Counted from the stretch's first letter, positions 45,682 to 55,442 are shown. The stretch: DNA of 64,000 nt from Balneolaceae bacterium (GCA_009711805.1 VEMX01000052.1:44467-108466), one strand, 5' to 3'. Numbers and translations are program-made. Notes: generated from the sequence alone by a model not told the origin.

Positions 45682-47505
45682 GTGATAATAGCATGGTTTA
45701 TTAATTATAATAAGATTGTTGAGGGTAGAAAACGGCAAGTAGAAGTGACCGGAAAATTCGCAAGCCAACAGATGGAGGTGGCGATCAGTGATAATATTCG
45801 TACGCTCAATAATATTACTTCCCGGATAGAGTATACGGAAGGCGACTATTTTGATAATTGGCAGAATGATGCCAGGATGATGATTGCTCAGGAACCCGCT
45901 TTCAAATTTATGGAATGGATTGATCATGAAATGATTATTCGGGAAGTGGTTCCTTTTGAAGAAAACCATGCGGCCCTGGGGCTGGATATTGGAAATTTGG
46001 ATTACCGGCGCCCTGATTGGTTGGCTACTAAAAGAGATTCAGTCACTAACATCACCCATTGGATAGAATTGGTGCAAGGTCGGTTTGCTTTTCTGATTGA
46101 TGCTCCCATCTATTTTAAAAATAATTTTTATGGCACTATTACAGCCGGATTGGATTTCCAGGAGCAATTTGATGATATCATGCTTGGCTGGGAAATGTAT
46201 CATGTTGAACTGGAGGATGAGAAGGGAAATGTGTTCTACAAGTTTGGTCAACATGAAGGAACTGAAGAGTATATGGAGTATATGTATGAAACATCTATCT
46301 CCGTTTTAGATAGTGAAAAACAAAACTGGGCTTTCAGGATTGTACCTAACGATCAATTCTTCTCGGTCCAAAAACTTTCCAGTGAAAAGCTAAACCTCAT
46401 CCTGGGCCTCATACTCTGTTTCTCATTATCAGTTGTGCTGTTCTATATGCAGAAATCTTTAAAAGCACAGAAAAAGTATAAGAGTTCTAGTTTCAAACTC
46501 CGTTCTTTGATCGATTCTTCGCCAGTGGCTATATATGTAATTAACCCAAAAGGGCGTGTTATCGATTTCTGGAATACCGCAGCCGAAGAAATGTTGGGAT
46601 GGAAAAAAGATGAGGTTATGGGAAAATACCTGCCCCATGTTTTTAGAGGTTCAGAAGAATTGTTTGGGCAGATTATGAGCGATCTTGGAAGAGGCAAGCA
46701 GATAAAAGAAATGGAATTGACGGCCAGCCGAAAAGATGGTTCTGAAATACCCGTCCGCTTAAATGTGGGGCATTTGATTTCGGAAGGCGAGGAAAACCAG
46801 ATGTTAGTGCTATTGGAAGATATGAGCCTGCAGAAAGAAATACAGAGAAAATTGAAAGTATCACTTTCTGAAAAGGAAGTTCTGCTTACTGAGGTACACC
46901 ATCGCGTAAAAAATAATCTGGCTATTATTACCGGGCTTATTGAATTGCAGATAGGAGAAGTTGAAGATATACTTTTGAGGGGGATGCTGAAAGAAACCCA
47001 GAATCGTATTTATTCCATAGCAGGAGTACACGAGTTATTATATGATACAACCAGCTTTACCAATATCAGCCTGGAGGAATATGTGAAAAAGTTACTGGAT
47101 CGAATGCGTCTGATGTTTGAAGAGGAAGAGGTAAATGTTGAAATATTACAGGAGTTGGAGGTGAGCAGCATTAATATTAACCAGGCAATTCCCCTGGGAC
47201 TTATGCTGAATGAACTGGTCTCAAATTCATATAAACATGCGTTTAAGACGATTGAGGAAGGCTGTATACGGCTCGTAGTCTATCAAGCGGATAATATTGT
47301 GAGTGTTCAGTATTCTGATAATGGAGAAGGCTTCGACCTCAATGAATTTAACAGTTCCAATGCGCAGGGACTTATGATTATAAAAACACTTCTTCAACAG
47401 CTAAAGGCAGCGTATGAAGTGGATACAACCAATGGTTTTGAACTGAATTTTAATTTTCAGATGCAGAAAAAAGGAGCTCATTCTAACTGGAAAGCAGAAG
47501 CATAG
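45682..47505 (+). CDS. CHASE-like/PAS sensor histidine kinase (HisKA_2 type)
   Basis: 607 residues from a GTG: extracytoplasmic CHASE-like sensor (about 20-240), second membrane helix (about 245-262), PAS domain (about 275-395, SSPVAIYVINPKGRVIDFW), HisKA_2 domain with EVHHRVKNN (H406/H407), and an HATPase with N-box LNELVSNSYKHAF and DNGEGFDL. The first membrane helix continues upstream of the GTG in an open frame without ATG, GTG or TTG, back to a TGA near 45592. So the true start is unclear: a rare start codon, or a frameshift. No response regulator is adjacent. Confidence 0.88.
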   Translation: MIIAWFINYNKIVEGRKRQVEVTGKFASQQMEVAISDNIRTLNNITSRIEYTEGDYFDNWQNDARMMIAQEPAFKFMEWIDHEMIIREVVPFEENHAALGLDIGNLDYRRPDWLATKRDSVTNITHWIELVQGRFAFLIDAPIYFKNNFYGTITAGLDFQEQFDDIMLGWEMYHVELEDEKGNVFYKFGQHEGTEEYMEYMYETSISVLDSEKQNWAFRIVPNDQFFSVQKLSSEKLNLILGLILCFSLSVVLFYMQKSLKAQKKYKSSSFKLRSLIDSSPVAIYVINPKGRVIDFWNTAAEEMLGWKKDEVMGKYLPHVFRGSEELFGQIMSDLGRGKQIKEMELTASRKDGSEIPVRLNVGHLISEGEENQMLVLLEDMSLQKEIQRKLKVSLSEKEVLLTEVHHRVKNNLAIITGLIELQIGEVEDILLRGMLKETQNRIYSIAGVHELLYDTTSFTNISLEEYVKKLLDRMRLMFEEEEVNVEILQELEVSSININQAIPLGLMLNELVSNSYKHAFKTIEEGCIRLVVYQADNIVSVQYSDNGEGFDLNEFNSSNAQGLMIIKTLLQQLKAAYEVDTTNGFELNFNFQMQKKGAHSNWKAEA

Positions 47506-47572
47506 AAGTCAGGCATCTTATTTTTAGCCCGCATAAAAACCCCGAAGAAGGCATCCCGGCAACTGGAAGCCA

Positions 47573-48178
47573 TTATCGGTGGGTCCAGTCGTCGCTATCA
47601 CTGCTATTGGGAGAGGTTCCAAGTGTCTCTCCATTGATGTGGACACCCAGCCCCAACACAGTGCGGTTTACATAATTGAAGTAGGAAGTGACCTGATTGA
47701 TTTCAAGAATCTGGCCGTCATCTAATCCGGCTTCTTTTAAATGTGTAATATTTGATTCATTAATTCCGGAAACAGATAGAGTGAGTGTTTTGGCATATTC
47801 AAGCCCTGAGAGATGTGGTTCATCGAATACTTCTTCCAATTGCTCATTTTCGAAAGCGGTTCGGATAAGGGCGGCTTTATCCTCATCTCCGTTTAGTCCG
47901 CGTCTGAGTCCTACATAGTGATGCTCTACGCAATAGCTGCATTTATTCAACATGCTCACATATACCCCAATTGCCTCCAGGTACCACTTGGGCAGAGAAT
48001 TGCCGGTGTGATGCAGCACGTTCTTATAGAGTGCCATATGCCCCTGCAGGGAATGAGGACGCAAACTGTGAATCTTTAAGACATTATCAACCTGCCCGTT
48101 TGGTCCGGAAATTTGTTTATAGATCCGTTTGAGTTTTCCTTCAGCTTGTTCTTCGTCAATTACCTGAATCCAGCTCAT
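47573..48178 (-). CDS. Peroxidase-related (AhpD-like) carboxymuconolactone decarboxylase family protein
   Basis: 201 residues. AhpD-fold redox motif C80-S-Y-C83 followed by VEHHYVGLRRGL (conserved His), and a YFNYVNRTVLGLG end. Members of this uncharacterised peroxidase-related group likely use the two cysteines to reduce peroxides. Single gene. Confidence 0.88.
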   Translation of the reverse strand: MSWIQVIDEEQAEGKLKRIYKQISGPNGQVDNVLKIHSLRPHSLQGHMALYKNVLHHTGNSLPKWYLEAIGVYVSMLNKCSYCVEHHYVGLRRGLNGDEDKAALIRTAFENEQLEEVFDEPHLSGLEYAKTLTLSVSGINESNITHLKEAGLDDGQILEINQVTSYFNYVNRTVLGLGVHINGETLGTSPNSSDSDDWTHR

Positions 48179-48271
48179 AGTACCCTGTAGTTGGTTTTAG
48201 TTGTCTCAAATTAGTTTATGGTAAACAAGAGTCCGTTGGTTTCACTCACCCCACCCCCTGCTGTCAGGATA

Positions 48272-48760
48272 TTAGTTTTGAATCAGCATGGCACTGATGA
48301 CTTCCTGTACGATCTGTCCCATACCAATAATCCCGATGGTCTTTCCATACAGTCTATCCGCTTTACTGTAGATGGCTTTATTCCAGCTTCCGTTTCGGAA
48401 ACCACTCACGTTATCAGCGATGAAACGGTCGAGTGAGAGGATAAGCCCCAGTGTCAATTCTGTAACTGCAATAGAGTTTTTGCCGCCGCGGTTTGCAACG
48501 TAGATACCAGAATTACTGGCCGCTTCAATGTTGATATTATTGACCCCCGCACCGGCGCGGATAATCATCATTAACCGTGGACTGTTTTTGATGCAGGTTT
48601 CACTTACAACAGTGGACCTGACAATAAGAATGTCCGTGTCTCCAAGTCCTTGGTTTAAATCGCCTGCCTTGGCCTTGGGATCGAAATTAACCTCCAGGCC
48701 AAGTTGTTTTAATTCATCTGTCGCCTGCTGCGGGAGTTTGTCGGCAACAAAAACAGTCAT
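48272..48760 (-). pseudogene. 5' fragment of a phosphoglycerate dehydrogenase (SerA-like) gene
   Basis: 162 residues matching only the N-terminal substrate domain and the start of the NAD domain of D-3-phosphoglycerate dehydrogenase (IIRAGAGVNNINIEAAS, GIYVANRGGKNSIAVTELTLGL). It ends with GKTIGIIGMGQIVQEVISAM, losing the rest of the Rossmann fold, the active-site Arg/Glu/His and the regulatory part. 94 bp of unrelated sequence follow before the next gene. A truncated remnant; a second, intact serA would be expected elsewhere. Confidence 0.85.
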
Positions 48761-49331
48761 CTCTATTCTCTATTTAATTAAGATTGATCAATTCCAGTCA
48801 TAATGTAATCATCCCCAGATTAAGAGAACAGCCGGATTTGTCAATGATAAAGTACCTTGATCAGGTATTACCAAATTTAATATTTTGGTAATGATGAAAA
48901 AGCATTTTCTGGGAAAATCATGTTTGCTATCAGCGCTTCTGAATGTGTATCCAAAAACCACTTCCTCAAAAGACTCGTGGAGCAACCTCCGAGAGATTCT
49001 ATTGTCTTTCCTATTATTCGGGCGGAGGTTTTTGTTTGTAGGTTTGTTCCCCCGGGGTTATTCATAGTTGTACTGCTTTGCAGTAAGGACGGAGAACTTG
49101 TCCTCGTTTTTGCTCGTCCGAAATTCTGGTTATTCCTTGCAAGTGGAGGGGGGGGATTGGTTTTCTATTTTATTCTTAAATCAAAGAGTCATTCAGATCC
49201 CGAGGATGAATCCTTATGTTATTCAAAAACCTCCAAGGTTTTCTCTTATTGGTTAGATATGGTTAGTTTTGCTATGTGCAAAACCTTGGAAGTCTCGAAG
49301 CTTGGTACTTTTTTTCGTACGAAACTCCGGC
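48761..49331. other. Intergenic region with degenerate repeats
   Basis: 571 bp with no gene I can support; the frames at 48877-49345 are short and mutually overlapping. It holds GGGGTTATTCATAGTTGTACTGC (49053-49075, also at 60762), a CTTAAATCAnnGnnTCATnCAGA segment (49177-49250, similar to 51480-51540) and split ACCTCCAAGG palindromes (49226-49296). Confidence 0.55.
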
Positions 49332-50849
49332 TTATCCACCCATAATCATGCGGGCCATAAGTTGTACTGTAAGAGCCAGCCCTTTAATACCGCTTGCATT
49401 GTCTTTCACATACGTTTTAAATGATTCCAGCTCATCATGGGTATAAACGCCGCCATTATACACAAGGCGGTCTATATTCCTGATGTTATTGATGTCCGCC
49501 AGCGGGTTCCCGGAGAGAATCACAAGGTCAGCCATTTTTCCTGTTGTCACGGAACCATAGTCGGCGGTGGCCTCAAAATACTCTGCCGGGGTTTGTGTAG
49601 CAGCTACCAGTGCTTCGGCGGGAGTTAAACCGGCTTTAACCAGTTCCTCAAGCTCATCATGTAAACTCAACCCAGGGAATACATAGGTATCGTTGGCATC
49701 GGTACCGGCCAGTACTTTTACTCCGGCATCATGGGCTTTTTTGGTGAGCTCCAGTCCCTTTTTGTAGAAATCGATTTGGGTCTGTGTTTTTGCTTCCCCT
49801 TTAGCATACTCGGCCATTTCATCCGCATCTTCCTGCCAGCCTTTATTCTGAGCCATAAGAATATACTTCAATCGTTCGTCATCTCTGTAATCCTCATCGT
49901 GGGCATAGGCATCCATCTTGCGGGTTAGGTGAGTAGGGACGTAATAGGTGTTGTAGGCGATCATAGTGTCCGCAATCTGGTAAAATATACTGTCACTGAA
50001 CTGGTCTATCATTTCCTGTTTTCTTGCAATAGACATAACCGGGCCGGCATTTTCATCCCTGTTACCCTGGTAGGCATCTTCATAATCTTGTCGCAATTGT
50101 TCACTTCCCGGATAACTGTTGTAAAGGAAAAACCGGGCGTGTTCAAAACTCTTATGGCCCAGTTGTGCAGCTTTAATGGGACTAACGGCCCGGGGCAGAT
50201 GTCCCGCAAAAGTAACTCCGTACTTGTTGGTTTGTGAGGCAATGGTTTCAAGCATATCATTTTGTACGCCACTGTACACTTTCAGGAAAAGCCCGGATTC
50301 TTGCTTAGCTGATGCGATAAATAGTTCAAGCTCTTTTTCACTAAAATTAAAGCCCGCCATATCTTGCGCATAGGCGCCTATCCGGGGGCTTAAAAGTGTT
50401 TGTTGTTCGATAGCCGATTTCCATTCCTGCATAGGTACTGTAGACTCAATGAACCCCATATCTCTGATTCCGGTAACCCCCGCGGCTATGTACAGAGGCA
50501 TATATAATTGAGGGGCTGTTTTTACACCAATATGACTGTGCATATCCCACAGGCCGGGGATAACATATTTTCCTGCCCCGTCAATAATTTCGACATTTTG
50601 CGGAGGGGTTGATTCATCTGCGGGGGTGATGGATATAATGCGTTTACCTTCAATTAAAACAGATTGGTTGGGAATGAGAGTGTCCTCAACAGCATCTACA
50701 ATAGTGGTGTTTTGAATGTATATAGGATTGGTTGATACATTGGGAGTGATGGGGGAAGGTTCCGGCCAAAGTGCCAGGACAATTAAAACAACCAGCACAA
50801 CAAGCAACAGTGATGATATGATTTTGAAGAATGCTTTAAAATATTTCAT
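49332..50849 (-). CDS. Amidohydrolase family protein, membrane-anchored
   Basis: 505 residues: N-terminal membrane anchor (about 10-27), then a metallo-dependent amidohydrolase of the imidazolonepropionase/prolidase-like group. Metal motif H104-S-H106 in GLWDMHSHIGV, GVTGIRDMG, GVTFAGHLPRAVSP, and the late AGTDANDTYVFPG followed by LTPAEALVAATQTPAEYF. Likely acts outside the cytoplasm on an imide or dipeptide; substrate unknown. Confidence 0.92.
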   Translation of the reverse strand: MKYFKAFFKIISSLLLVVLVVLIVLALWPEPSPITPNVSTNPIYIQNTTIVDAVEDTLIPNQSVLIEGKRIISITPADESTPPQNVEIIDGAGKYVIPGLWDMHSHIGVKTAPQLYMPLYIAAGVTGIRDMGFIESTVPMQEWKSAIEQQTLLSPRIGAYAQDMAGFNFSEKELELFIASAKQESGLFLKVYSGVQNDMLETIASQTNKYGVTFAGHLPRAVSPIKAAQLGHKSFEHARFFLYNSYPGSEQLRQDYEDAYQGNRDENAGPVMSIARKQEMIDQFSDSIFYQIADTMIAYNTYYVPTHLTRKMDAYAHDEDYRDDERLKYILMAQNKGWQEDADEMAEYAKGEAKTQTQIDFYKKGLELTKKAHDAGVKVLAGTDANDTYVFPGLSLHDELEELVKAGLTPAEALVAATQTPAEYFEATADYGSVTTGKMADLVILSGNPLADINNIRNIDRLVYNGGVYTHDELESFKTYVKDNASGIKGLALTVQLMARMIMGG

Positions 50850-51042
50850 AAGAAGTGGTTAGTTATATTTCAGGAGGGGTATTATTTATTGAATAATCAA
50901 AACCTCTTTTCCCCGGTTAACGCATTAAGCCAACGGGATTCACTTTTAATAGTTACAAATACTGATTGGGATATCCATAAAAGAAACAGATAAAATAAGA
51001 TTCATTTTTTGAGATAACAGAAGCCCGGTTTACATTCCTCTT

Positions 51043-51396
51043 ATGATTCATCTTGTCCTGCATGTTATAGTCCCCCTGGCAGTGGCGGTTATATTCTACC
51101 GTAATAACTGGCAGCGGGCTTTCCTCATTATGATAATGACCACAGTTATAGACGCCGACCATTTACTTGCTACCCCGGTGTACGATCCTGCCCGGTGCTC
51201 CATAGGATTTCATCCCCTGCATACCATTCCTGCTATTGTTGTTTATGTGATGCTGTTTGCACTACCGCTGTTTTTTAAAAGCAAAGGGGAGGAGCAAGTT
51301 GCTAAAAACCGGCAGGTAGTTACAGTTAAAATTATGCATCTGGCAGGAGCCGGTTTACTTATCCACATGGCTCTTGATTGGATGGATTGTTGGTGA
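51043..51396 (+). CDS. DUF6122 family membrane protein
   Basis: 117 residues, three or four helices. Conserved DADHLLATPVYDPARCSIGFHPLH (Asp/His cluster after helix 2) identifies the DUF6122 family; a late HMALDWMDC supports it. The clustered Asp and His suggest metal binding, but no function is known. Single gene. Confidence 0.85.
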   Translation: MIHLVLHVIVPLAVAVIFYRNNWQRAFLIMIMTTVIDADHLLATPVYDPARCSIGFHPLHTIPAIVVYVMLFALPLFFKSKGEEQVAKNRQVVTVKIMHLAGAGLLIHMALDWMDCW

Positions 51397-51611
51397 TAAG
51401 GCCCGGCTCACACATCCCTCGCATGCCGCAGACATCCCCACGGGAGATGGTGGCTTAAGTTGGGTTTCTTTTTTTTATTCTTAAATCAACGCATCATCCA
51501 GAACGAGTCCCCGAAGGGATGCCAAGGCAGATGAATCTTCTTATGCTCTGCCCCGGCTGGTATTTCCTTTGGGATGGTTGAGTTGAATAGATTGCATGCT
51601 ATAGTCTTTCG

Positions 51612-52568
51612 TTAGTTTTCTTCAAGTACAAACTCCGTCCACACAAAGCCATGATCGGAGGGAAAGCTGAATGATTTTCCCCGGTAGTTGATGCTGTCGT
51701 TATAATCTACTTTATGAATTTCAGATACCACAGGCATCAGTCGGCTGCTTTTGAATAAGAGGTAGTCGATGCGGTGGTCGTCCTGTTCTCCGGGAAGTCC
51801 CCACGAGATGCCCGGATACTGCGCCGGATCAGGTTTTATAATACGATAGCTATCCTGCAGGCCTTCTTCCTCAAAACGGGAGGTAGTCCACCAGGGCACT
51901 ATTTTTCCAGAATGTTGATCTTTGGTGGCTTCAGTCCAATCCAGGTGAGACCATACATTGAAATCGCCGCCGAGAATCACCGGGAGGTTCTCCGTGTTAT
52001 TCAGATAAGGGATAAGATGGTTTAAAATGGTATTAACTTCATTTTCCCGGCTTCCCGAGCGTTCCCATTCAACCAGTTCACGGGGAGTTTTATCCAGCAG
52101 CTGGGGTTGGTTTTTCCAGGGTTGATAATTGAGCCAGGTATTAAACACGAGAATTTTTTCATCATCCCCCAGCATGATTTCAATTCCACCTACATTGAAA
52201 TAGCGGTAGAAATCTACCCGCTCTCCAAAGGGAAAACGACTTAGTATAGATAAATTGGTAGCCGCATGATCCGCTTTGGTACCCGGCTCATCGATCAGGT
52301 GAAAATAATAGCCCAAGGAATCAGCAATACGTTTGCCCGATCCATAGGTCTCAATCATTAAAACAATATCCGCTTCCGAGGCCTTGATAATCCCAACGAC
52401 ATCATCGACACCGTCCCGCTCTATAGTATCACTCTTCCCCCCATGCCAGATATTCCAGACCATGACCGAAAAAGAAATTTCGGATTGACGGTTTTGGGCA
52501 TACCCCGATTTCTGAGGCAGAATAAATGAAAGAAGCAGAACAGAAGTAAGAAGAATGTTTTTAACCAC
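51612..52568 (-). CDS. Endonuclease/exonuclease/phosphatase family protein, secreted
   Basis: 318 residues with a signal peptide (about 1-24). EEP fold: VMVWNIWHGG, VLMIETYGS (catalytic Glu), GGDFNVWSHLDW, HRIDYLLFKSS and SDHGFVWTEF (catalytic His). The fold covers nucleases, sphingomyelinases and phosphoinositide phosphatases; substrate cannot be told from sequence. Single gene. Confidence 0.9.
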   Translation of the reverse strand: MVKNILLTSVLLLSFILPQKSGYAQNRQSEISFSVMVWNIWHGGKSDTIERDGVDDVVGIIKASEADIVLMIETYGSGKRIADSLGYYFHLIDEPGTKADHAATNLSILSRFPFGERVDFYRYFNVGGIEIMLGDDEKILVFNTWLNYQPWKNQPQLLDKTPRELVEWERSGSRENEVNTILNHLIPYLNNTENLPVILGGDFNVWSHLDWTEATKDQHSGKIVPWWTTSRFEEEGLQDSYRIIKPDPAQYPGISWGLPGEQDDHRIDYLLFKSSRLMPVVSEIHKVDYNDSINYRGKSFSFPSDHGFVWTEFVLEEN

Positions 52569-52679
52569 AGCCGATATAATATAGTATAGTAGTTAATGAT
52601 TTGAGTAAGAAACTAATCATTTCGGTGTGAGGAAGGAAATGGTGGAGTTGGTTATGGGGATACCAATAAATCACCCCAC

Positions 52680-52716
52680 AAAAAAAGCCTGATGAATAAA
52701 TATCCATCAGGCTTGA
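52680..52716 (-). terminator. Hairpin next to the tRNA-Leu-derived fragment
   Basis: 10-bp stem AAGCCTGATG / CATCAGGCTT with an A-run on the plus strand, so a T-run on the minus strand. It sits after the tRNA 3'-end fragment as a tRNA terminator would. Confidence 0.75.
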
Positions 52717-52724
52717 TGTTGAAT

Positions 52725-52742
52725 GTGCCCAAGGGGAGACTT
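52725..52742 (-). repeat. Duplicated 3' end of tRNA-Leu
   Basis: TGTGCCCAAGGGGAGACT matches the 3' end of the intact tRNA at 52845-52862 exactly, about 120 bp away. The sequence right of it diverges into a CCCGC/GCGGG hairpin. Either the remains of a second tRNA-Leu or an attachment-site duplication. Confidence 0.65.
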
Positions 52743-52799
52743 CCCGCTTCGAACACTTCGCGGGACAGGCTTCTCGTCTCCTGTTGCAGGTAGCCAAAT

Positions 52800-52832
52800 A
52801 AAAACCCCGATATCCAAATGAATGCCGGGGTT
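52800..52832 (-). terminator. Terminator of tRNA-Leu
   Basis: Stem AACCCCG / CGGGGTT; on the minus strand a T-run follows. Confidence 0.8.
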
Positions 52833-52845
52833 AAATTACTTGATG

Positions 52846-52928
52846 TGCCCAAGGGGAGACTCGAACTCCCACGTCTGAAAGACATACGCACCTGAAGCGC
52901 ACGCGTCTACCAATTCCGCCACTTGGGC
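52846..52928 (-). tRNA. tRNA-Leu (anticodon CAG)
   Basis: Read on the minus strand: 7-bp acceptor stem GCCCAAG / CTTGGGC, D-arm TGGCGGAATTGGTAGACGC, anticodon loop TTCAGGT (CAG), a long variable arm ATGTCTTTCAGACGT typical of leucine tRNAs, T-arm GGAGTTCGAGTCTCC and discriminator A. 83 nt; CCA is not encoded. Confidence 0.92.
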
Positions 52929-53175
52929 ATTTTTTAACCATCAAAAAAAGAAAGCAGTATACCAAAAAGGAAGGCTACTTTTGAAAGCGAACCCAAAATA
53001 CAGCTTTCATTGAACAGAATCATTTTTTGATTGCATAAAATTGCATTTTCTCTAACCTTTGTTGTTTTCCGGAGTGTGCATTAACGAAACAAAACAGTTG
53101 ATAAGGCTGATGGCTTGCACATCGTATTTTTAGTCATCATATTCCCGCCGGAATATTTTTAAATAAACGTAATGT

Positions 53176-54972
53176 ATGAAGAACTTTTTTGCGACTCTTT
53201 TTCTGACTTTTCTGACTTTTTCACTTTCTGCCCAAACGGCCACCCAATATGAAATTTCATTTGATAATACGGTACATCACGAAGCCGAAATCAGTATCAC
53301 CTATGCGAACCTGGAGGATAAGGTGCTGGAAGTTCGGATGAGCAGAACATCACCGGGCCGGTATGCGCTGCATGAATTTGCCAAGAATGTATATGCCGTA
53401 AAAGCTTATGACAGTCAGGGTGATGAGCTTATGGTAAGTCGTCCCAATCCCCACCAATGGAATGTACACGGGCACGATGGCACTGTCCGGTTTGAGTACA
53501 CCTTGTATGCCAACCGAGGCGGCGGAACCTATGCCCAGGTAGACGAAACCCACGCTCATCTGAATATCCCGGCAACATTTGCATGGGCACGGGATTATGA
53601 GCACCGGCCGGTGAAAATCACTTTTAATGTGAGAGAAGATCTGAACTGGAAAGTGGCTACCCAGCTCAAGCATCTTGAAGGGAATACCTATTACGCTCCG
53701 GATTTATACTACTTCATGGATAGTCCTACCGAGATTGCCGACTTCCATCTGCGGGAGCAAATGATTGACGGACAAAACATCCGGTTGGCCCTGCACACTC
53801 CGGCAACCGATGCAGAAGTGGATACCTATTTTGATAAAGTGATCGCCATCGTTAAAGAACAGGCTGAGGTGTTCGGGGAACTTCCTGATTTTGATTATGG
53901 GGAATACACCTTTTTGTCTTGCTATATGCCCAATGCCAGTGGCGATGGGATGGAACACCGCAACTCCACTTATGTAGTAAGCTCAAAACCACTCGACCGT
54001 CCCTTGGGAGGAACCAGCCTGGGCACCATTTCGCATGAGTTTGTGCATGCGTGGAATGTAGAACGAATACGCCCGGCCAGCCTGGAGCCTTTCGATTTTG
54101 AGGAAGCCAATATGAGCGGTGAGCTTTGGTTTGCTGAAGGGTTTACCAGCTATTATACTGGTCTGATATTGGAACGTGCAGGCTTGCGAACCGCGCAACA
54201 GTATATAGAAGGATTAGATGGCGGGCTGAATTATGTAATTAATTCCCCGGGAAGGAAGTTTTTTAACCCCATTGAGATGAGTTATCAGGCTCCGTTTGTG
54301 GATGCAGCTACTTCGGTAGATCCCCAGAATAAGAACAATACTTTTATTTCATATTATACCTACGGCAGCGTGCTTGGGCTGGCCCTGGATCTGTCATTAC
54401 GCCAGATGGATAACGGTTTGAACCTGGATGATTTTATGAAGTTGATGTGGAAAGAGTTTGGGAAAACGGAAGTACCATATACCGTCCGTGATATAGAAGC
54501 GACCCTGGCCGATTATGCCGATGAGGATTTCGCCGCTGAGTTCTTTGAGAGATACATTTTTGACAGTCAGGTTCCTGACTATAAAAATCTGCTTGTCAGT
54601 GCGGGCGTTGTTTTCGAACGGGCAAATCCTGATAAGGCTGTACTGGGTTCCCGGATTCGTATTGGGGATGATGGTATCGGAACCCTTGGGAGCAATGCTG
54701 TGATGGGATCTCCAATTTATAAAGCAGGTATTGAATCAGAGGATAAGATCATTTCTATAGCCGGAACCAGCTTAAGTGAAGTAGAAAATGTGGATGAAAT
54801 CCTGGCAGATTATAAACCCGGGGATCAGGTTGAAATTACGTACAGCCGATGGGGAACAGAAAAAACCGTTGAGCTAACTTTGGCTGCAAACAAAAACTAC
54901 CAAACACGCTTGGATGAGAATGCTTCTTCTTCAGCTAAAGAGAGAAGAGCAAAGTGGCTCTCGGGTGAGTAA
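53176..54972 (+). CDS. M61 family peptidase with PDZ domain, secreted
   Basis: 598 residues with a signal peptide (LTFFTFSLSAQ-type). M61 glycyl-aminopeptidase layout: N-terminal beta domain, thermolysin-like core with HEFVH at 287-291 (TISHEFVHAWNVERIRP) and the third zinc ligand in LWFAEGFTSYY, and a C-terminal PDZ domain (GSPIYKAGIESEDKIISIAG). Exported zinc aminopeptidase; natural substrate unknown. No operon partner. Confidence 0.93.
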   Translation: MKNFFATLFLTFLTFSLSAQTATQYEISFDNTVHHEAEISITYANLEDKVLEVRMSRTSPGRYALHEFAKNVYAVKAYDSQGDELMVSRPNPHQWNVHGHDGTVRFEYTLYANRGGGTYAQVDETHAHLNIPATFAWARDYEHRPVKITFNVREDLNWKVATQLKHLEGNTYYAPDLYYFMDSPTEIADFHLREQMIDGQNIRLALHTPATDAEVDTYFDKVIAIVKEQAEVFGELPDFDYGEYTFLSCYMPNASGDGMEHRNSTYVVSSKPLDRPLGGTSLGTISHEFVHAWNVERIRPASLEPFDFEEANMSGELWFAEGFTSYYTGLILERAGLRTAQQYIEGLDGGLNYVINSPGRKFFNPIEMSYQAPFVDAATSVDPQNKNNTFISYYTYGSVLGLALDLSLRQMDNGLNLDDFMKLMWKEFGKTEVPYTVRDIEATLADYADEDFAAEFFERYIFDSQVPDYKNLLVSAGVVFERANPDKAVLGSRIRIGDDGIGTLGSNAVMGSPIYKAGIESEDKIISIAGTSLSEVENVDEILADYKPGDQVEITYSRWGTEKTVELTLAANKNYQTRLDENASSSAKERRAKWLSGE

Positions 54973-55178
54973 TCAAAAAGGCAGAGGGCAGAAGTGAAAG
55001 GTGAAAAGATTTCTGTCCCCAAAACAGATCGAGCCTAATCTCCGGAGAAGAGCATAACCTTTATCATCATCAGAGCGGAGGTTTGTTCTTGATTGACCAT
55101 TTCCCTTGGACTCCGCTCGAGGTTATTGCTGACATCCCCTTGGGAGTGGATTCAGAAAGGTTTTATTAACGCATCTAA

Positions 55179-55406
55179 GCCGGATTATTCACCAAGAAAT
55201 TTAATCGTACGCAAGGCGAAGTGGAAATGGGAACGGAAGGGTACTGTGGTACCCTGAGTACCCCAATTTTCACTTGAACGCAGCGTATGGGGAAATTTCG
55301 CCGCCTAATCCGTACCTCAAAATTGGGCTATTACATAAAGCAATTCACCGATAATATATTCAAGTATATAGATCGCCATTTTGCATCCATTCGTGAATAA
55401 TTCGGG
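55179..55406 (-). mobile_element. 228-bp MITE-like element, copy 2
   Basis: Same length as copy 1 and in the opposite orientation, three differences. Flanked by CTAA on both sides (55175-55178 and 55407-55410). The TTAA and CTAA duplications both fit YTAR. Confidence 0.88.
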
Positions 55407-55415
55407 CTAAGCCAA

Positions 55416-55442
55416 TAGGGGCGCCATTGCATGCGCCCCGGT
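55416..55442. repeat. REP-like palindrome, copy 2
   Basis: TAGGGGCGCC-ATTGC-ATGCGCCCCGG, the near-identical partner of 28526-28553. Confidence 0.6.

Noticed and set aside
48877..49345. Four overlapping ORFs of 60-141 residues on both strands
   Set aside because: They overlap each other, cross dispersed repeats and resemble no protein family.
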